Of a stretch of DNA of 64,000 bases, positions 43,613 to 52,462 are shown one piece after another. Numbering within the stretch: position 1 is the first letter of the stretch; each line of letters opens with the position of its first letter. A program made the position numbers and the translations under genes. The DNA is from Gammaproteobacteria bacterium (lineage in GTDB: Bacteria; Pseudomonadota; Gammaproteobacteria; Xanthomonadales; SZUA-36): the NCBI GenBank assembly GCA_030431095.1, contig JAUIJU010000015.1, positions 1-64,000 of the forward strand, in the 5' to 3' direction. The notes below the pieces were generated by a model, which made no database searches, was not told the origin of the DNA, and worked only from the letters and a program-made list of their open reading frames with translations.

Positions 43613-45601
43613 ATGAATTACCTCATCACTGGTGGCACCGGGTTCATCGGCAAACACCTCGTTCGTGAACTGCTGCAGCGCCCGCGTGTTGGCAAGGTCT
43701 ACCTGCTGGTGCGCAAGGGTTCGAAACAGAAGTTCAACATTCTGAAAGCGGAACTGGGCAAGCCCGGGGAGAAGCTGGTGGCTGTCACCGGCGACCTGAC
43801 CCGCAAGCGCCTGGGCATCGCGCCCAAAATGCGCCAGGAACTCGACGGCGCCATCGACCACGTATTCCACCTGGCGGCGGTGTATGACCTCGAAGCCGAT
43901 ATCGACGCGCAGTGGACCGCCAACGTGGACGGCACCCGCAACGCGGTGCAGCTGGCCAACGAGATCGGCGCCCGCCGCTTCCATCACATGTCCTCCATTG
44001 CCGCTGCCGGACTCTATCCCGGCGTGTTTCGTGAAGACATGTTCGAGGAAGCGATGGAGCTGGACCATCCGTACTTCCGAACCAAGCACGATGCCGAAGC
44101 CGTGGTGCGGCAAGAATGCGACATTCCCTGGCGCGTGTACCGACCCGGAATCGTCGTCGGACATTCGGAAACCGGCGAGATGGACAAGGTCGACGGGCCC
44201 TACTACTTCTTCAAGGGCATCCAGAAAATGCGCAGCCTGCTACCGTCGTGGATGCCCACCCTGGGCATCGAGGGCAGCCGCATCAACCTGGTGCCGGTCG
44301 ATTACGTGGCGGCGGCGACCGTGCATATCGCGCATAAGCCGAAACTCGATGGCAGGGCGTTCCACCTGACTGAACCCAAACCACGACGCATCGGCGAAAT
44401 TCTGAATCTGTTCGCCGAGGCCGCGCATGCGCCAAAGATGACGATGCGTTTCGACGCGCGCATGTTCAGCTTCGTTCCGGCCAGCGTGCGCAACGCGGTC
44501 AGCATGTTGCCGCCGGTTCGCCGAATCGTGAACCAGGTGCTGGGCGACCTGGGCCTGCCGCGGGACATCCTGCGCTTCGTCAACTACCCGACCCGTTTCG
44601 ACAATCGCGACGCCGAGGAAGCGCTCAAGGGCAGCGGCATCAAGGTGCCGCGCCTGGAGGACTACGCCTGGCGGCTGTGGGACTACTGGGAGCGTCACCT
44701 GGACCCGGACCTGTTCATCGATCGCAGCCTGAAGGGCCACGTCGGCGGCGAGGTGGTGGTGGTAACCGGCGCCTCATCGGGCATCGGCAAGGCCACGGCA
44801 CTGATGATGGCCGAGGCGGGGGCCCGGGTGGTGCTGGTCGCGCGCAGCGAGGAAGGCCTGAAGGAGACGCAGGCGCACATCGAAGAGCTGGGAGGCGAGG
44901 CGCACAGTTACCCCTGCGATCTGACCGACCTGGATGCCTGCGATGCGCTGATCGACGACATCGTGGCCGACCTGGGCGGCATCTGCGTGCTGGTCAACAA
45001 TGCCGGTCGCTCCATCCGGCGCTCCATCGCGCACTCCTACGACCGTTTCCACGACTTCGAGCGCACCATGCAGCTGAATTATTTCGGCAGCCTGCGCTTG
45101 ATCATGCGCTGCCTGCCGCACATGACCGCCGCCGGCGCCGGACAATTCGTCAACATCTCATCCATCGGCGTACTCAGCAACGCACCTCGGTTCTCCGCTT
45201 ACGTGGCGTCCAAGGCTGCGCTGGACGCTTTCTCACGTTGTGCGTCCTCCGAGTTCAGTGATACCGGCGTGGCGTTCACCACGGTCAACATGCCGCTGGT
45301 GCGCACGCCCATGATCGCCCCAACGAAGATTTACGATCACGTGCCCACCATCAGCCCGGAAGAGGCCGCCGACATGGTCAGGCAGGCCGTGATTCACCGG
45401 CCGCAGCGCATCGCCACGCGCCTGGGCGTCTTTGCCCAGGTGCTGCACGCGGTCGCGCCCAAGGTCTCGGAGATCGTCATGAACAGCGCGTTCCGGATGT
45501 TTCCCGACTCGGCGGGTCGCAAGGGGGTGGATGCCGGCCAGACCCGGGCCAGCCAGGAACAGATCGCGTTTGCCAGCCTGATGCGGGGCATCCACTGGTA
45601 A
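43613..45601 (+). CDS. Two-domain fatty acyl-CoA reductase (alcohol-forming)
   Basis: This 662-residue protein has two Rossmann modules. The first has TGGTGFIG (6-13) and Y154xxxK158. The second is a short-chain dehydrogenase with TGASSGIG (385-392), NNAG (462-465) and Y530xxxK534. The layout and many segments, such as GHSETGEMDKVDGPYYFF and the C-terminal MRGIHW, closely match what I recall of the Marinobacter FACoAR enzyme that reduces acyl-CoA to fatty alcohol in two NADPH steps. The length (about 660) agrees. Fatty alcohol would feed the WS/DGAT gene upstream. ATG 43613 is preceded by AGGAAGGG. Confidence 0.92.
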   Translation: MNYLITGGTGFIGKHLVRELLQRPRVGKVYLLVRKGSKQKFNILKAELGKPGEKLVAVTGDLTRKRLGIAPKMRQELDGAIDHVFHLAAVYDLEADIDAQWTANVDGTRNAVQLANEIGARRFHHMSSIAAAGLYPGVFREDMFEEAMELDHPYFRTKHDAEAVVRQECDIPWRVYRPGIVVGHSETGEMDKVDGPYYFFKGIQKMRSLLPSWMPTLGIEGSRINLVPVDYVAAATVHIAHKPKLDGRAFHLTEPKPRRIGEILNLFAEAAHAPKMTMRFDARMFSFVPASVRNAVSMLPPVRRIVNQVLGDLGLPRDILRFVNYPTRFDNRDAEEALKGSGIKVPRLEDYAWRLWDYWERHLDPDLFIDRSLKGHVGGEVVVVTGASSGIGKATALMMAEAGARVVLVARSEEGLKETQAHIEELGGEAHSYPCDLTDLDACDALIDDIVADLGGICVLVNNAGRSIRRSIAHSYDRFHDFERTMQLNYFGSLRLIMRCLPHMTAAGAGQFVNISSIGVLSNAPRFSAYVASKAALDAFSRCASSEFSDTGVAFTTVNMPLVRTPMIAPTKIYDHVPTISPEEAADMVRQAVIHRPQRIATRLGVFAQVLHAVAPKVSEIVMNSAFRMFPDSAGRKGVDAGQTRASQEQIAFASLMRGIHW

Positions 45602-45626
45602 GGCGCGACGCCGGGCGCCGTATCGT

Positions 45627-46862
45627 TCAGCTCGCGGCGCGCAGCAGGTCCTCGAGCTCGTCCAGCACCGTGGCCAGGTCGCGTCCCACCGTGGCGTGGC
45701 CATCCAGGTCGTGGTTGATGGAATCGAGCAGGCTGCGATCCGGGTCGTCCAGCCGTTCGTGGTTGAGGCTCATGCCGTAATCGGCAAGCACCGGCTCGAG
45801 GGTTTCGACCTGGCGCCGCAGGTCCGCCCGCGTGACCTGGAAGGCGTGCTCGCACAGCGCGGTGCGGCTGGCGTAACTGAACACATTGGTGAAGAACAGC
45901 TCGCGGTCGTCGCGCTCGGGTTCGAGCAGCACCAGGTCTGTCGCGGGATGGCTGGTGTGGTAACGGCGAAAACCCACGTGCATGCGCGACTGGATCAACG
46001 CCCGGAAGGTCTGCGACAGAATCAGGGGCAGGCCGCCGCGCATCAGCGTGGCCAGCGGCACCTCTTCATCGTCTCCGGCGTCGTAGGGAACCAGCGGATT
46101 GATGCCGATGAACAGGTCGACGCCACGTTCCAGGGCCACCGAGGCATGCAGCGTGCGTCGCAGCGCGCCGTCCACGTAATGCCGTCCGTCAATTTCAACC
46201 GGCGGATACAGGCCGGGGAGGGCGGCACTGGCCTGCACCGCCCGCGAGATCGGCACCCCGCGATGACCCTCGTCCCCGAAGCGCACCGAGGAGCCACTGT
46301 CGAGGTCCACCGCCACCACGTACAGCTCACAGTCCAGCGCGTCGAAGCGGTTGCCCTTGCCGTGGGTTTCGAACGAGTGTTGCAGGAAGCGGTGTATCTG
46401 CTCGTTGTCGTAGACGCCGCTGGGCAGGGCGCGCCCCAGTTCGGTAATGGTTTCCGACAAGGTGGCGCTGGCGGGGTTGCGCATGATGTGGAACAACGCG
46501 TCGCGCAATACCGCCGGCAGTTTCATGGCGCGCTGGAAATACTCCCGGTACGCCGGTCGCAAGAACAGTTCCGGCACGAATTTCAGCGAGGCATGCTGGC
46601 TGCCCATGAAGATGCGGCACTGTTCGGTGCAGGAAATGCCGTTGGCCAGCGAGGCGGCGATGAAAGCGCCGGCGCTGACACCGACGTAGACGTCCAGTCG
46701 GTGCAGATCGAGTCCGTCGATGCTTTCTTCCAGCGCCCGCAGGGCGCCGAGCTCGTAAACCGCGCCCACCGGACCGCCACCGGCCATGGCGAGGCCCAGG
46801 GATGGGGAGCGGTCGCGCCCCGTGAGCGGCGCCGGACGCGACGCCTGGTGTATGGTCAGCAT
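45627..46862 (-). CDS. Patatin-like phospholipase
   Basis: This 411-residue serine lipase has the patatin signatures: the oxyanion loop AGGGPVGAVY (27-36), the nucleophile S63 in GVSAG (61-65) and the catalytic Asp in DGA (231-233). The C-terminal 150 residues are helical. Patatins hydrolyse acyl esters of phospholipids or neutral lipids, so it could release fatty acids from the stored lipid; this is an inference from context. ATG 46862 was chosen as the family start. It converges with the reductase gene (25 nt) and diverges from the next gene (74 nt). Confidence 0.92.
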   Translation of the reverse strand: MLTIHQASRPAPLTGRDRSPSLGLAMAGGGPVGAVYELGALRALEESIDGLDLHRLDVYVGVSAGAFIAASLANGISCTEQCRIFMGSQHASLKFVPELFLRPAYREYFQRAMKLPAVLRDALFHIMRNPASATLSETITELGRALPSGVYDNEQIHRFLQHSFETHGKGNRFDALDCELYVVAVDLDSGSSVRFGDEGHRGVPISRAVQASAALPGLYPPVEIDGRHYVDGALRRTLHASVALERGVDLFIGINPLVPYDAGDDEEVPLATLMRGGLPLILSQTFRALIQSRMHVGFRRYHTSHPATDLVLLEPERDDRELFFTNVFSYASRTALCEHAFQVTRADLRRQVETLEPVLADYGMSLNHERLDDPDRSLLDSINHDLDGHATVGRDLATVLDELEDLLRAAS

Positions 46863-46936
46863 GCGATGTTCGAGCCTGGTCGTTTGTCGAAATTTTACCC
46901 ACCCCCCACGATGCGCGCCAGCCGAGGGTACGGATC

Positions 46937-47656
46937 GTGAACGCGAAGGACGCTCTGCGCGTCGAGCTCGAGGCCAGCCACGCACAGGCGGAGCGGCTGC
47001 GGGCGCCGGGTTTCCCCCGTGCAGCCCTGGAAGCCGTGCAGGCGTTCCAGCGTCGTCGCCTGGCACGCACCTACGATGACCTCTCGCGTCAGCCGCGGTA
47101 CGGCCCGGCCGTGCAGTTTTTTCTCGAAGAGCTCTATGGTGGCCGTGATGCGCAGGCGCGGGACCGGCAGGTCGCGAAGGCCTTGCCCATCATGCAGGCC
47201 ACCCTGCCGGGGCGCCTGCAGGAGACGCTTGCCGACGCCTTTCGGCTGCAGGCTCTGAGCATGGAACTGGACATCCGCCTGGCCGAGGGTCTGCAACGCG
47301 ACGGTGGCTCGCTGGACGTGGCGCGCTACGCCGAACTGTATCCCGAGGTGCCGCGAGCTCGGCGCGAGGACCAGATCGCACTGATCCACCAGCTGGCGCT
47401 GGAACTGGACCGCGTGGTGCGCCTGCCACTGGTGCTGGGGCTCATCAAGGCCATGCGCGGCCCGGCCCGCGCCGCGGGTTTCAGCGCCTTGCAGGCGTTT
47501 CTCGAGCGCGGGCTTCGCGCATTTCGCACCTTGCGGGGCGCGGTTGAATTCGCCGACATCGTGCGGCGCCGTGAAACCCGCATCATGAACCGCCTGTATG
47601 CCGGCGCGCAGGATCCGTTCGGCGATCCGCCGGAAGGCGAGGGTGGTGACCCCTGA
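46937..47656 (+). CDS. Conserved hypothetical protein with FFLEELYG motif
   Basis: This 239-residue, all-helical soluble protein is rich in arginine and glutamate. It contains YDDLSRQPRYGPAVQFFLEELYG and KALPIMQATLP. I recall similar FFLE-LYG hypothetical proteins beside lipid genes in other gammaproteobacteria but know no function. It has no signal peptide or cysteine-rich site. It starts at GTG 46937 and diverges from the patatin gene, so the two may share a regulatory region. The C-terminus is acidic and glycine-rich. Linkage to storage lipid metabolism is inferred only from position. Confidence 0.65.
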   Translation: MNAKDALRVELEASHAQAERLRAPGFPRAALEAVQAFQRRRLARTYDDLSRQPRYGPAVQFFLEELYGGRDAQARDRQVAKALPIMQATLPGRLQETLADAFRLQALSMELDIRLAEGLQRDGGSLDVARYAELYPEVPRARREDQIALIHQLALELDRVVRLPLVLGLIKAMRGPARAAGFSALQAFLERGLRAFRTLRGAVEFADIVRRRETRIMNRLYAGAQDPFGDPPEGEGGDP

Positions 47657-47671
47657 GGAGCTCTCGTGGAA

Positions 47672-47965
47672 TTACCCGTCCTGGAATTCGCAACCGAAGT
47701 GTTCGCGCAGGTAGCGGATGATTTCCTGTTCGATGGGTCCCTTGAGCATGGCCAGCATGAAGCCCAGGTGGGCCTGAACGTGGATGTCGTCGTCGGTGAC
47801 GTCGATTTGGCCCTGTACACCGGGGCGCTCGAAGTGGATGGTGTCTCCGTCCCAGCCATAGTCGATCCCGAATTTCTCGGCCAGGTCGCGGGACAGGTCG
47901 TCGGCCGCCTGCTGGGCCGCTTCACGGTCCATCTGGTGGCGGGCATGGATATCGATACGGGACAT
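47672..47965 (-). CDS. Polyhydroxyalkanoic acid system (PHA_gran_rgn) family protein
   Basis: This 97-residue protein matches the PHA granule-region family: RQ...AQQAADDLSRDLAEKFG, a WDGDTIHFERPGVQGQIDV strand pair, then LGFMLAMLKGPIEQEIIRYL. Members occur near PHA genes but their role is not established. ATG 47965 was chosen because AGGA lies 8 nt upstream; a GTG at 47971 is too close to it. TAGAAT at 47997-47992 is a likely -10. It converges with the gene at 46937 (15 nt between stops). It strengthens the storage-granule interpretation of this region. Confidence 0.85.
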   Translation of the reverse strand: MSRIDIHARHQMDREAAQQAADDLSRDLAEKFGIDYGWDGDTIHFERPGVQGQIDVTDDDIHVQAHLGFMLAMLKGPIEQEIIRYLREHFGCEFQDG

Positions 47966-48112
47966 GGGCACCGTCCTGTTGAGCCTGCGGCATTCTAGCA
48001 GGGTGCCATCCGCCCGGTTTCCGCCAGGGTGGGTTCACGGTCTGCGAGCCATTACACTATGCCTCCCGCGCGGGGCTGGCCCGCGCGAAGCGATGAAGGG
48101 CCGGAGCGGGCA

Positions 48113-49234
48113 TTGAGCCAGGACGACGACAAACTGCAGGCGGTGCGGGAACGCATCAACACGCTGGATGCCGAGATCCAGCGTCTCATCAACGAGCGTG
48201 CCGAACTGGCTTTCGAGGTCGGTCGCAGCAAGGGAAATCTCGCCAGCGCCGCCGATTTCTACCGGCCAGAGCGCGAGGCGCAGGTACTGCGTGGCGTACT
48301 GGAGCGTAACCAGGGTCCGCTCGCGGATTCGGAAATGCTGCGCCTGTTTCGCGAGATCATGTCGGCCTGCCTGGCGCGCCAGGAGCCGCTCAAGGTGGCC
48401 TACCTGGGACCCGAAGGCACCTTCACCCAGCAAGCGGTGTATCGGCACTTCGGCCATTCCGTGCTCGGTGTCGGCCAGGCCACCATCGAAAGCGTGTTCG
48501 AGCAGGTGCAGGGTGGCGAGGCGGATTTCGGCGTGGTGCCGATCGAAAATTCCACCCAGGGCGTGGTCAGCCACACGCTCGACCTGTTCATCGATTCGCC
48601 GCTGAAGATCTGCGGCGAAATCGAACTGCGCATTCACCACAACCTGATCACCCGCGCCACCGGCCTGTCGGTGATCGACCGGGTATACGCGCACCAGCAG
48701 TCGTTCTCCCAGTGCAAGGGCTGGCTCAAGCGCAATCTGCCGGGCGTTGAGTTGCTGGCTGTCAGCAGCAACGCCGAGGCCACGCGTCGGGTGCGCAACG
48801 CGCCCGAGGCGGCCGCCATCGCCGGCCTCAATGCGGCGGAGATTTACGGGGTGCCTGTGCTGTTTTCCAACATCGAGGATCAACAGGACAACACCACCCG
48901 TTTCCTGGTCATCGGGCGGGAGCTGTTCAGCGCTTCCGGCGACGACAAGAGCACCGTGCTGCTGGCCGGCGACGAGGGGCCCGGACTGCTGCACACATTG
49001 CTGGCGCCGCTGGCCACGCACGGCGTGAACATGACCCGCATCGAATCACGTCCCGCGCCCGGCGGCAAGTGGGAGTACGTGTTTTTCATCGACGTGGACG
49101 GCCACGCCGAGCAGGACCCACTGAAATCCGCACTGGCCGATATGGATGAATTGGGCGGCAGTTGCCGCCTGTTGGGTTCCTACCCGCGGGCCGTGCTGGC
49201 GCGCTTGCCGGGAAGCGAAGAGGACACGCCGTGA
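48113..49234 (+). CDS. pheA: Bifunctional chorismate mutase/prephenate dehydratase (P-protein)
   Basis: This 373-residue protein makes phenylpyruvate from chorismate. An AroQ mutase domain (about 5-95, VRERINTLDAEIQRLINERA) is followed by a prephenate dehydratase domain (YLGPEGTFTQQA, PIENSTQGVV, DNTTRFLVIG with the catalytic TRF). A C-terminal ACT domain (TRIESRPAPGGKWEY) allows phenylalanine feedback. TTG 48113 with GGAG upstream gives the usual N-terminus; an ATG at 48059 would add residues encoded by a GC-rich hairpin. It heads a coupled operon: hisC overlaps by GTGA. Confidence 0.95.
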   Translation: MSQDDDKLQAVRERINTLDAEIQRLINERAELAFEVGRSKGNLASAADFYRPEREAQVLRGVLERNQGPLADSEMLRLFREIMSACLARQEPLKVAYLGPEGTFTQQAVYRHFGHSVLGVGQATIESVFEQVQGGEADFGVVPIENSTQGVVSHTLDLFIDSPLKICGEIELRIHHNLITRATGLSVIDRVYAHQQSFSQCKGWLKRNLPGVELLAVSSNAEATRRVRNAPEAAAIAGLNAAEIYGVPVLFSNIEDQQDNTTRFLVIGRELFSASGDDKSTVLLAGDEGPGLLHTLLAPLATHGVNMTRIESRPAPGGKWEYVFFIDVDGHAEQDPLKSALADMDELGGSCRLLGSYPRAVLARLPGSEEDTP

Positions 49235-50358
49235 ACGCCTGCGATCCGGCGAGCCACGCCGTCGCCGGCGTCAGCGGTCTGAAGCCCTACGAGCCAGGCA
49301 AGCCGATCTCGGAACTGGAGCGGGAGTACGGCGTAAGCGACGTGCTCAAGCTGGCCTCGAACGAGAACCCGCTGGGCGTGAGTCCTGCCGCCAGGGCGGC
49401 CATGGCCGGCCAACTCGATGACCTGTGGTTGTATCCGGACGGAGGCGGGTTCGATCTGCGGCGCGCCCTGGCGGCGCGTCACGGGGTCGAGCCAGCCTGC
49501 ATCACGCTCGGTAACGGTTCCAATGACGTGCTGGTGCTGTTGGCCGAGACCTTCCTGGCCCCGGGCCGGTCGGCGGTGTTCTCGCAGTACGCTTTCGCCG
49601 TGTATCCCATCGCCACCCACGCCACCGGCGCAGAAGCACGAATCGTACCCGCGCTGTCGCAGGATGCGCGTCAGCCCCTGGGTCATGACCTGGACGCCAT
49701 GGCCGCGGCGGTGGACGACGACACCCGCTTGGTGTTCGTGGCCAACCCCAACAACCCCACCGGCACCTGGGTCGGGGCGGATGCCTTGCGGCGGTTCCTG
49801 GCCGACGTGCCCGCCGACGTGGTGGTGGTCGTGGACGAAGCCTATTTCGAGTACGCGCAGGCCATGGGCGTTCCGGACGCCAGTGCGTGGCTGGGCGAGT
49901 TTCCGAACCTGGTGGTCAGCCGGACCTTCTCGAAGGCCTACGGGTTGGCCGGCATCCGGGTGGGCTATACCGTTTCCTCGCCGGCCATCGCCGACCTGTT
50001 GAACCGTGTGCGCCAGCCCTTCAACGTGAACAGCCTGGCCCTGGCCGGCGCCGAGGCCGCGCTCGGCGATACGGCCTTCATCGACCGTGCGGTACGCGAG
50101 AACGCGGCGGGCATGGCGCAGTTGCGGAAAGGGCTCCTGGCGTTGGGCGCATCAGCGGCCCCCTCGGCGGGCAATTTCCTGCTCGTCGACCTGGGTCGGG
50201 ACGCAGCGACGGTCAACGAGGCATTGCTGCGCCTGGGCGTGATCGTGCGCCCGGTGGCCAACTATGGCCTGCCCGGGCACCTGCGCATCACCGTCGGTAC
50301 CGCACCCCAGAATGACCGTCTGCTGGCGGCGCTGACCCAGGTGCTGGAGACGACATGA
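49231..50358 (+). CDS. hisC: Histidinol-phosphate aminotransferase (HisC2-type)
   Basis: This 375-residue class I/II PLP aminotransferase has LASNENPLG (substrate loop), NPNNPTGT, VVDEAYFEY and the PLP lysine in SRTFSKAYGLAG. It fits HisC. In pheA-hisC-aroA operons the enzyme is often HisC2, which may also act on aromatic acids such as phenylpyruvate, so its main role could be in aromatic amino acid synthesis. It starts at GTG 49231 in an overlap with pheA and overlaps aroA by ATGA. No tyrA gene is present beside it, unlike in Pseudomonas. Confidence 0.9.
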   Translation: MNACDPASHAVAGVSGLKPYEPGKPISELEREYGVSDVLKLASNENPLGVSPAARAAMAGQLDDLWLYPDGGGFDLRRALAARHGVEPACITLGNGSNDVLVLLAETFLAPGRSAVFSQYAFAVYPIATHATGAEARIVPALSQDARQPLGHDLDAMAAAVDDDTRLVFVANPNNPTGTWVGADALRRFLADVPADVVVVVDEAYFEYAQAMGVPDASAWLGEFPNLVVSRTFSKAYGLAGIRVGYTVSSPAIADLLNRVRQPFNVNSLALAGAEAALGDTAFIDRAVRENAAGMAQLRKGLLALGASAAPSAGNFLLVDLGRDAATVNEALLRLGVIVRPVANYGLPGHLRITVGTAPQNDRLLAALTQVLETT

Positions 50359-51653
50359 GGCTGTTCGTGACACCGGCCGCCGCGCCGCTGCGTGGTGAAT
50401 TGAGTCCGCCGGGGGACAAATCCATTTCCCATCGCGCCCTGATCTTCAGCGGCCTGGCCGAAGGACAGTCCCGGATCGAGGGCTTGCTCGAAAGTGGCGA
50501 CACCAATGCCACGCGACGCGCCATGGAGCAGCTCGGCGCCCGCTTCGAGCGGGCGGGTGACGCGCTTCTGGCCACGGGGATCGGCAGCGACGGTTTGCAG
50601 GCGCCGGACGGCGTGCTCGACATGGGCAATTCCGGTACCGCCATGCGCCTGTTGGCCGGCGTGCTCGCGGGTCAACCCTTCACCAGTGTCCTGAGCGGGG
50701 ACGCGTCGCTGAACAGCCGTCCCATGGGTCGCATCATCCGGCCCCTGGAGCAGATGGGTGCGCGCATCGAAGCGGAAACGGGTGGCCGGGCGCCGCTGCG
50801 CATCCAGGGCAGTGACGCCCTGCACGGCATCGACTACGAATCACCCGTGGCCAGCGCGCAGGTCAAATCCTGCGTGTTGCTGGCCGGACTGTTCGCCCGG
50901 GGCCGCAGCTCGGTCAGCGAACCGCGGTTGAGTCGCGACCACACCGAGCGCATGCTGCCGCATTTTGGCGTCACGCTGGAGTCGGGTCCCGCACTGGACG
51001 GAGGCCAGGCATTGCGCGGCGCGCCGGTCACGGTGCCGGCGGACCCGTCCTCGGCTGCGTTCCTGGCGGCGGCGGCCCTGCTGGTGCCGGGTTCGGACGT
51101 CCTGCTGCACGGCGTGGGTCTCAATCCGACCCGCGACGCGTTTTTCCGCGTGGTGCGTGCGATGGGCGGACGCCTGGACATACTCGATCGCCGCGAGTCC
51201 GGCGGTGAGCCGGTAGGGGACCTGCGGGTGCGCCATAGTCCGGATCTGGTGGGTGTGGATGTGCCGGGCGAGTGGATTCCGGCCATGATCGACGAGGTGC
51301 CCATCCTGCTGGCCCTGGCCGCGCGGGCCCACGGCGTGACGCGCATCCGCGAGGCGGAGGAGCTGCGGGTCAAGGAAAGCGACCGAATCGCGGTCATGGC
51401 GCGTGGGCTTTCCGCCATGGGCGTCGACTTGACCGAATACCCGGACGGCATTGACGTGACGGGCGGTGACAGCAGCCACGCAGTGGTCGCCTCCAGCCAC
51501 GACCACCGTTGCGCGATGAGTTTCGCCGTACTGGGCCTGGTCAGTGAAGGCGGGGTGACCATCGAGGGCGCCGAATACATCGACACGTCCTACCCGGGCT
51601 TCCGTGCCGACCTGGCCGGTCTGGGCGCCGAATTGCGGACAGAGGGATCATGA
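50355..51653 (+). CDS. aroA: 3-phosphoshikimate 1-carboxyvinyltransferase (EPSP synthase)
   Basis: This 432-residue enzyme makes the chorismate precursor EPSP. The signature PPGDKSISHRALI is near residues 17-29, LDMGNSGTAMRLLAG carries the second motif, and VKESDRIAVMARGLSAMG and DHRCAMSFAVLGL are in the C-terminal half. It stands alone, whereas in pseudomonads it is often fused to TyrA. Translation is coupled to hisC (upstream) and cmk (downstream) by ATGA overlaps. Its substrate pathway continues in aroC at 25.8 kb. Confidence 0.97.
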   Translation: MRLFVTPAAAPLRGELSPPGDKSISHRALIFSGLAEGQSRIEGLLESGDTNATRRAMEQLGARFERAGDALLATGIGSDGLQAPDGVLDMGNSGTAMRLLAGVLAGQPFTSVLSGDASLNSRPMGRIIRPLEQMGARIEAETGGRAPLRIQGSDALHGIDYESPVASAQVKSCVLLAGLFARGRSSVSEPRLSRDHTERMLPHFGVTLESGPALDGGQALRGAPVTVPADPSSAAFLAAAALLVPGSDVLLHGVGLNPTRDAFFRVVRAMGGRLDILDRRESGGEPVGDLRVRHSPDLVGVDVPGEWIPAMIDEVPILLALAARAHGVTRIREAEELRVKESDRIAVMARGLSAMGVDLTEYPDGIDVTGGDSSHAVVASSHDHRCAMSFAVLGLVSEGGVTIEGAEYIDTSYPGFRADLAGLGAELRTEGS

Positions 51654-52336
51654 ACCGGGTGTCCGCGCCCGTGGTCACCATCGACGGTCCGGTCGGCTCG
51701 GGCAAGGGCACGATTTCCACCCGGCTGGCGGCCCGCCTGGGCTGGCGATTTCTCGACAGCGGCGCGCTGTACCGCCTGGTGGCGATCGCCGCGCTGCGAC
51801 AGGGCCTGGCAGGTGACGACCACGATGCCCTGGCGCGGGAAGCCCGCGATCTCGACTGTCGCTTCGAATTTGACGGCCAGGAAACACGCGTGTGGCTTGG
51901 CGAAGAAGAGGTTACCCGCGAGCTGCGCAGCGAGCCGGTCAGCCTGATGGCCTCCCGGGTGGCCGCGGTACCGGCGGTTCGCGCGGCCCTGGTGCAGCGC
52001 CAGCGGGACTTTCGTCGTCCCCCGGGGCTGGTGGCGGACGGACGCGACATGGGCACCGTGATCTTTCCCGATGCCGAGGTGAAACTGTTTCTTACCGCCA
52101 GCACCGAGGCGCGCGCCGAAAGACGATATAAGCAGTTGAAAGCAAAAGGGGAAAGAGTTAAACTCTCGCGCCTTTTCCGGGACCTGGCGGCACGGGACGA
52201 GCGGGACAGTTCCCGCGAAGTCGCGCCACTGCGCCCGGCAGAGGACGCCATCCTTATCGATTCGACCGAATTGGACATCGACGAGGTGGTGCAGAAAGCT
52301 TATGTAGTCGTTCATGAAAAGCTTTCAAAAGATTGA
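51650..52336 (+). CDS. cmk: Cytidylate kinase
   Basis: This 228-residue P-loop kinase phosphorylates CMP and dCMP. The Walker A motif is GPVGSGKGT (10-18), followed by LDSGALYRLVAIAA. The CMP-binding insert and VADGRDMGTVIFPDA and AERRYKQL(K) segments are conserved. It begins in an ATGA overlap with aroA and ends 126 nt before rpsA, where an attenuator-like structure lies. The aroA-cmk-rpsA-ihfB order is standard. Confidence 0.97.
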   Translation: MNRVSAPVVTIDGPVGSGKGTISTRLAARLGWRFLDSGALYRLVAIAALRQGLAGDDHDALAREARDLDCRFEFDGQETRVWLGEEEVTRELRSEPVSLMASRVAAVPAVRAALVQRQRDFRRPPGLVADGRDMGTVIFPDAEVKLFLTASTEARAERRYKQLKAKGERVKLSRLFRDLAARDERDSSREVAPLRPAEDAILIDSTELDIDEVVQKAYVVVHEKLSKD

Positions 52337-52350
52337 TTTTTTTTGTTTAT

Positions 52351-52376
52351 ATTGCGTTCCGCAATTGCGGATTTTT
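52351..52376 (+). promoter_or_regulatory. Competing hairpins in the cmk-rpsA intergenic region
   Basis: ATTGCG-TTC-CGCAAT (52351-52365) and CCGC-AATT-GCGG (52359-52370) followed by ATTTTT overlap and cannot form together. The second resembles a weak terminator, the first an antiterminator. TATATT at 52348-52353 could be a -10 element of an rpsA promoter. Confidence 0.4.
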
Positions 52377-52462
52377 AAACCACTCGACTCAGGCCAGACA
52401 CGGCCGGTCGATACAAACGGGTGGACATCGGCGCACGCCGCATGTCCGTGAGACTCAAACCA

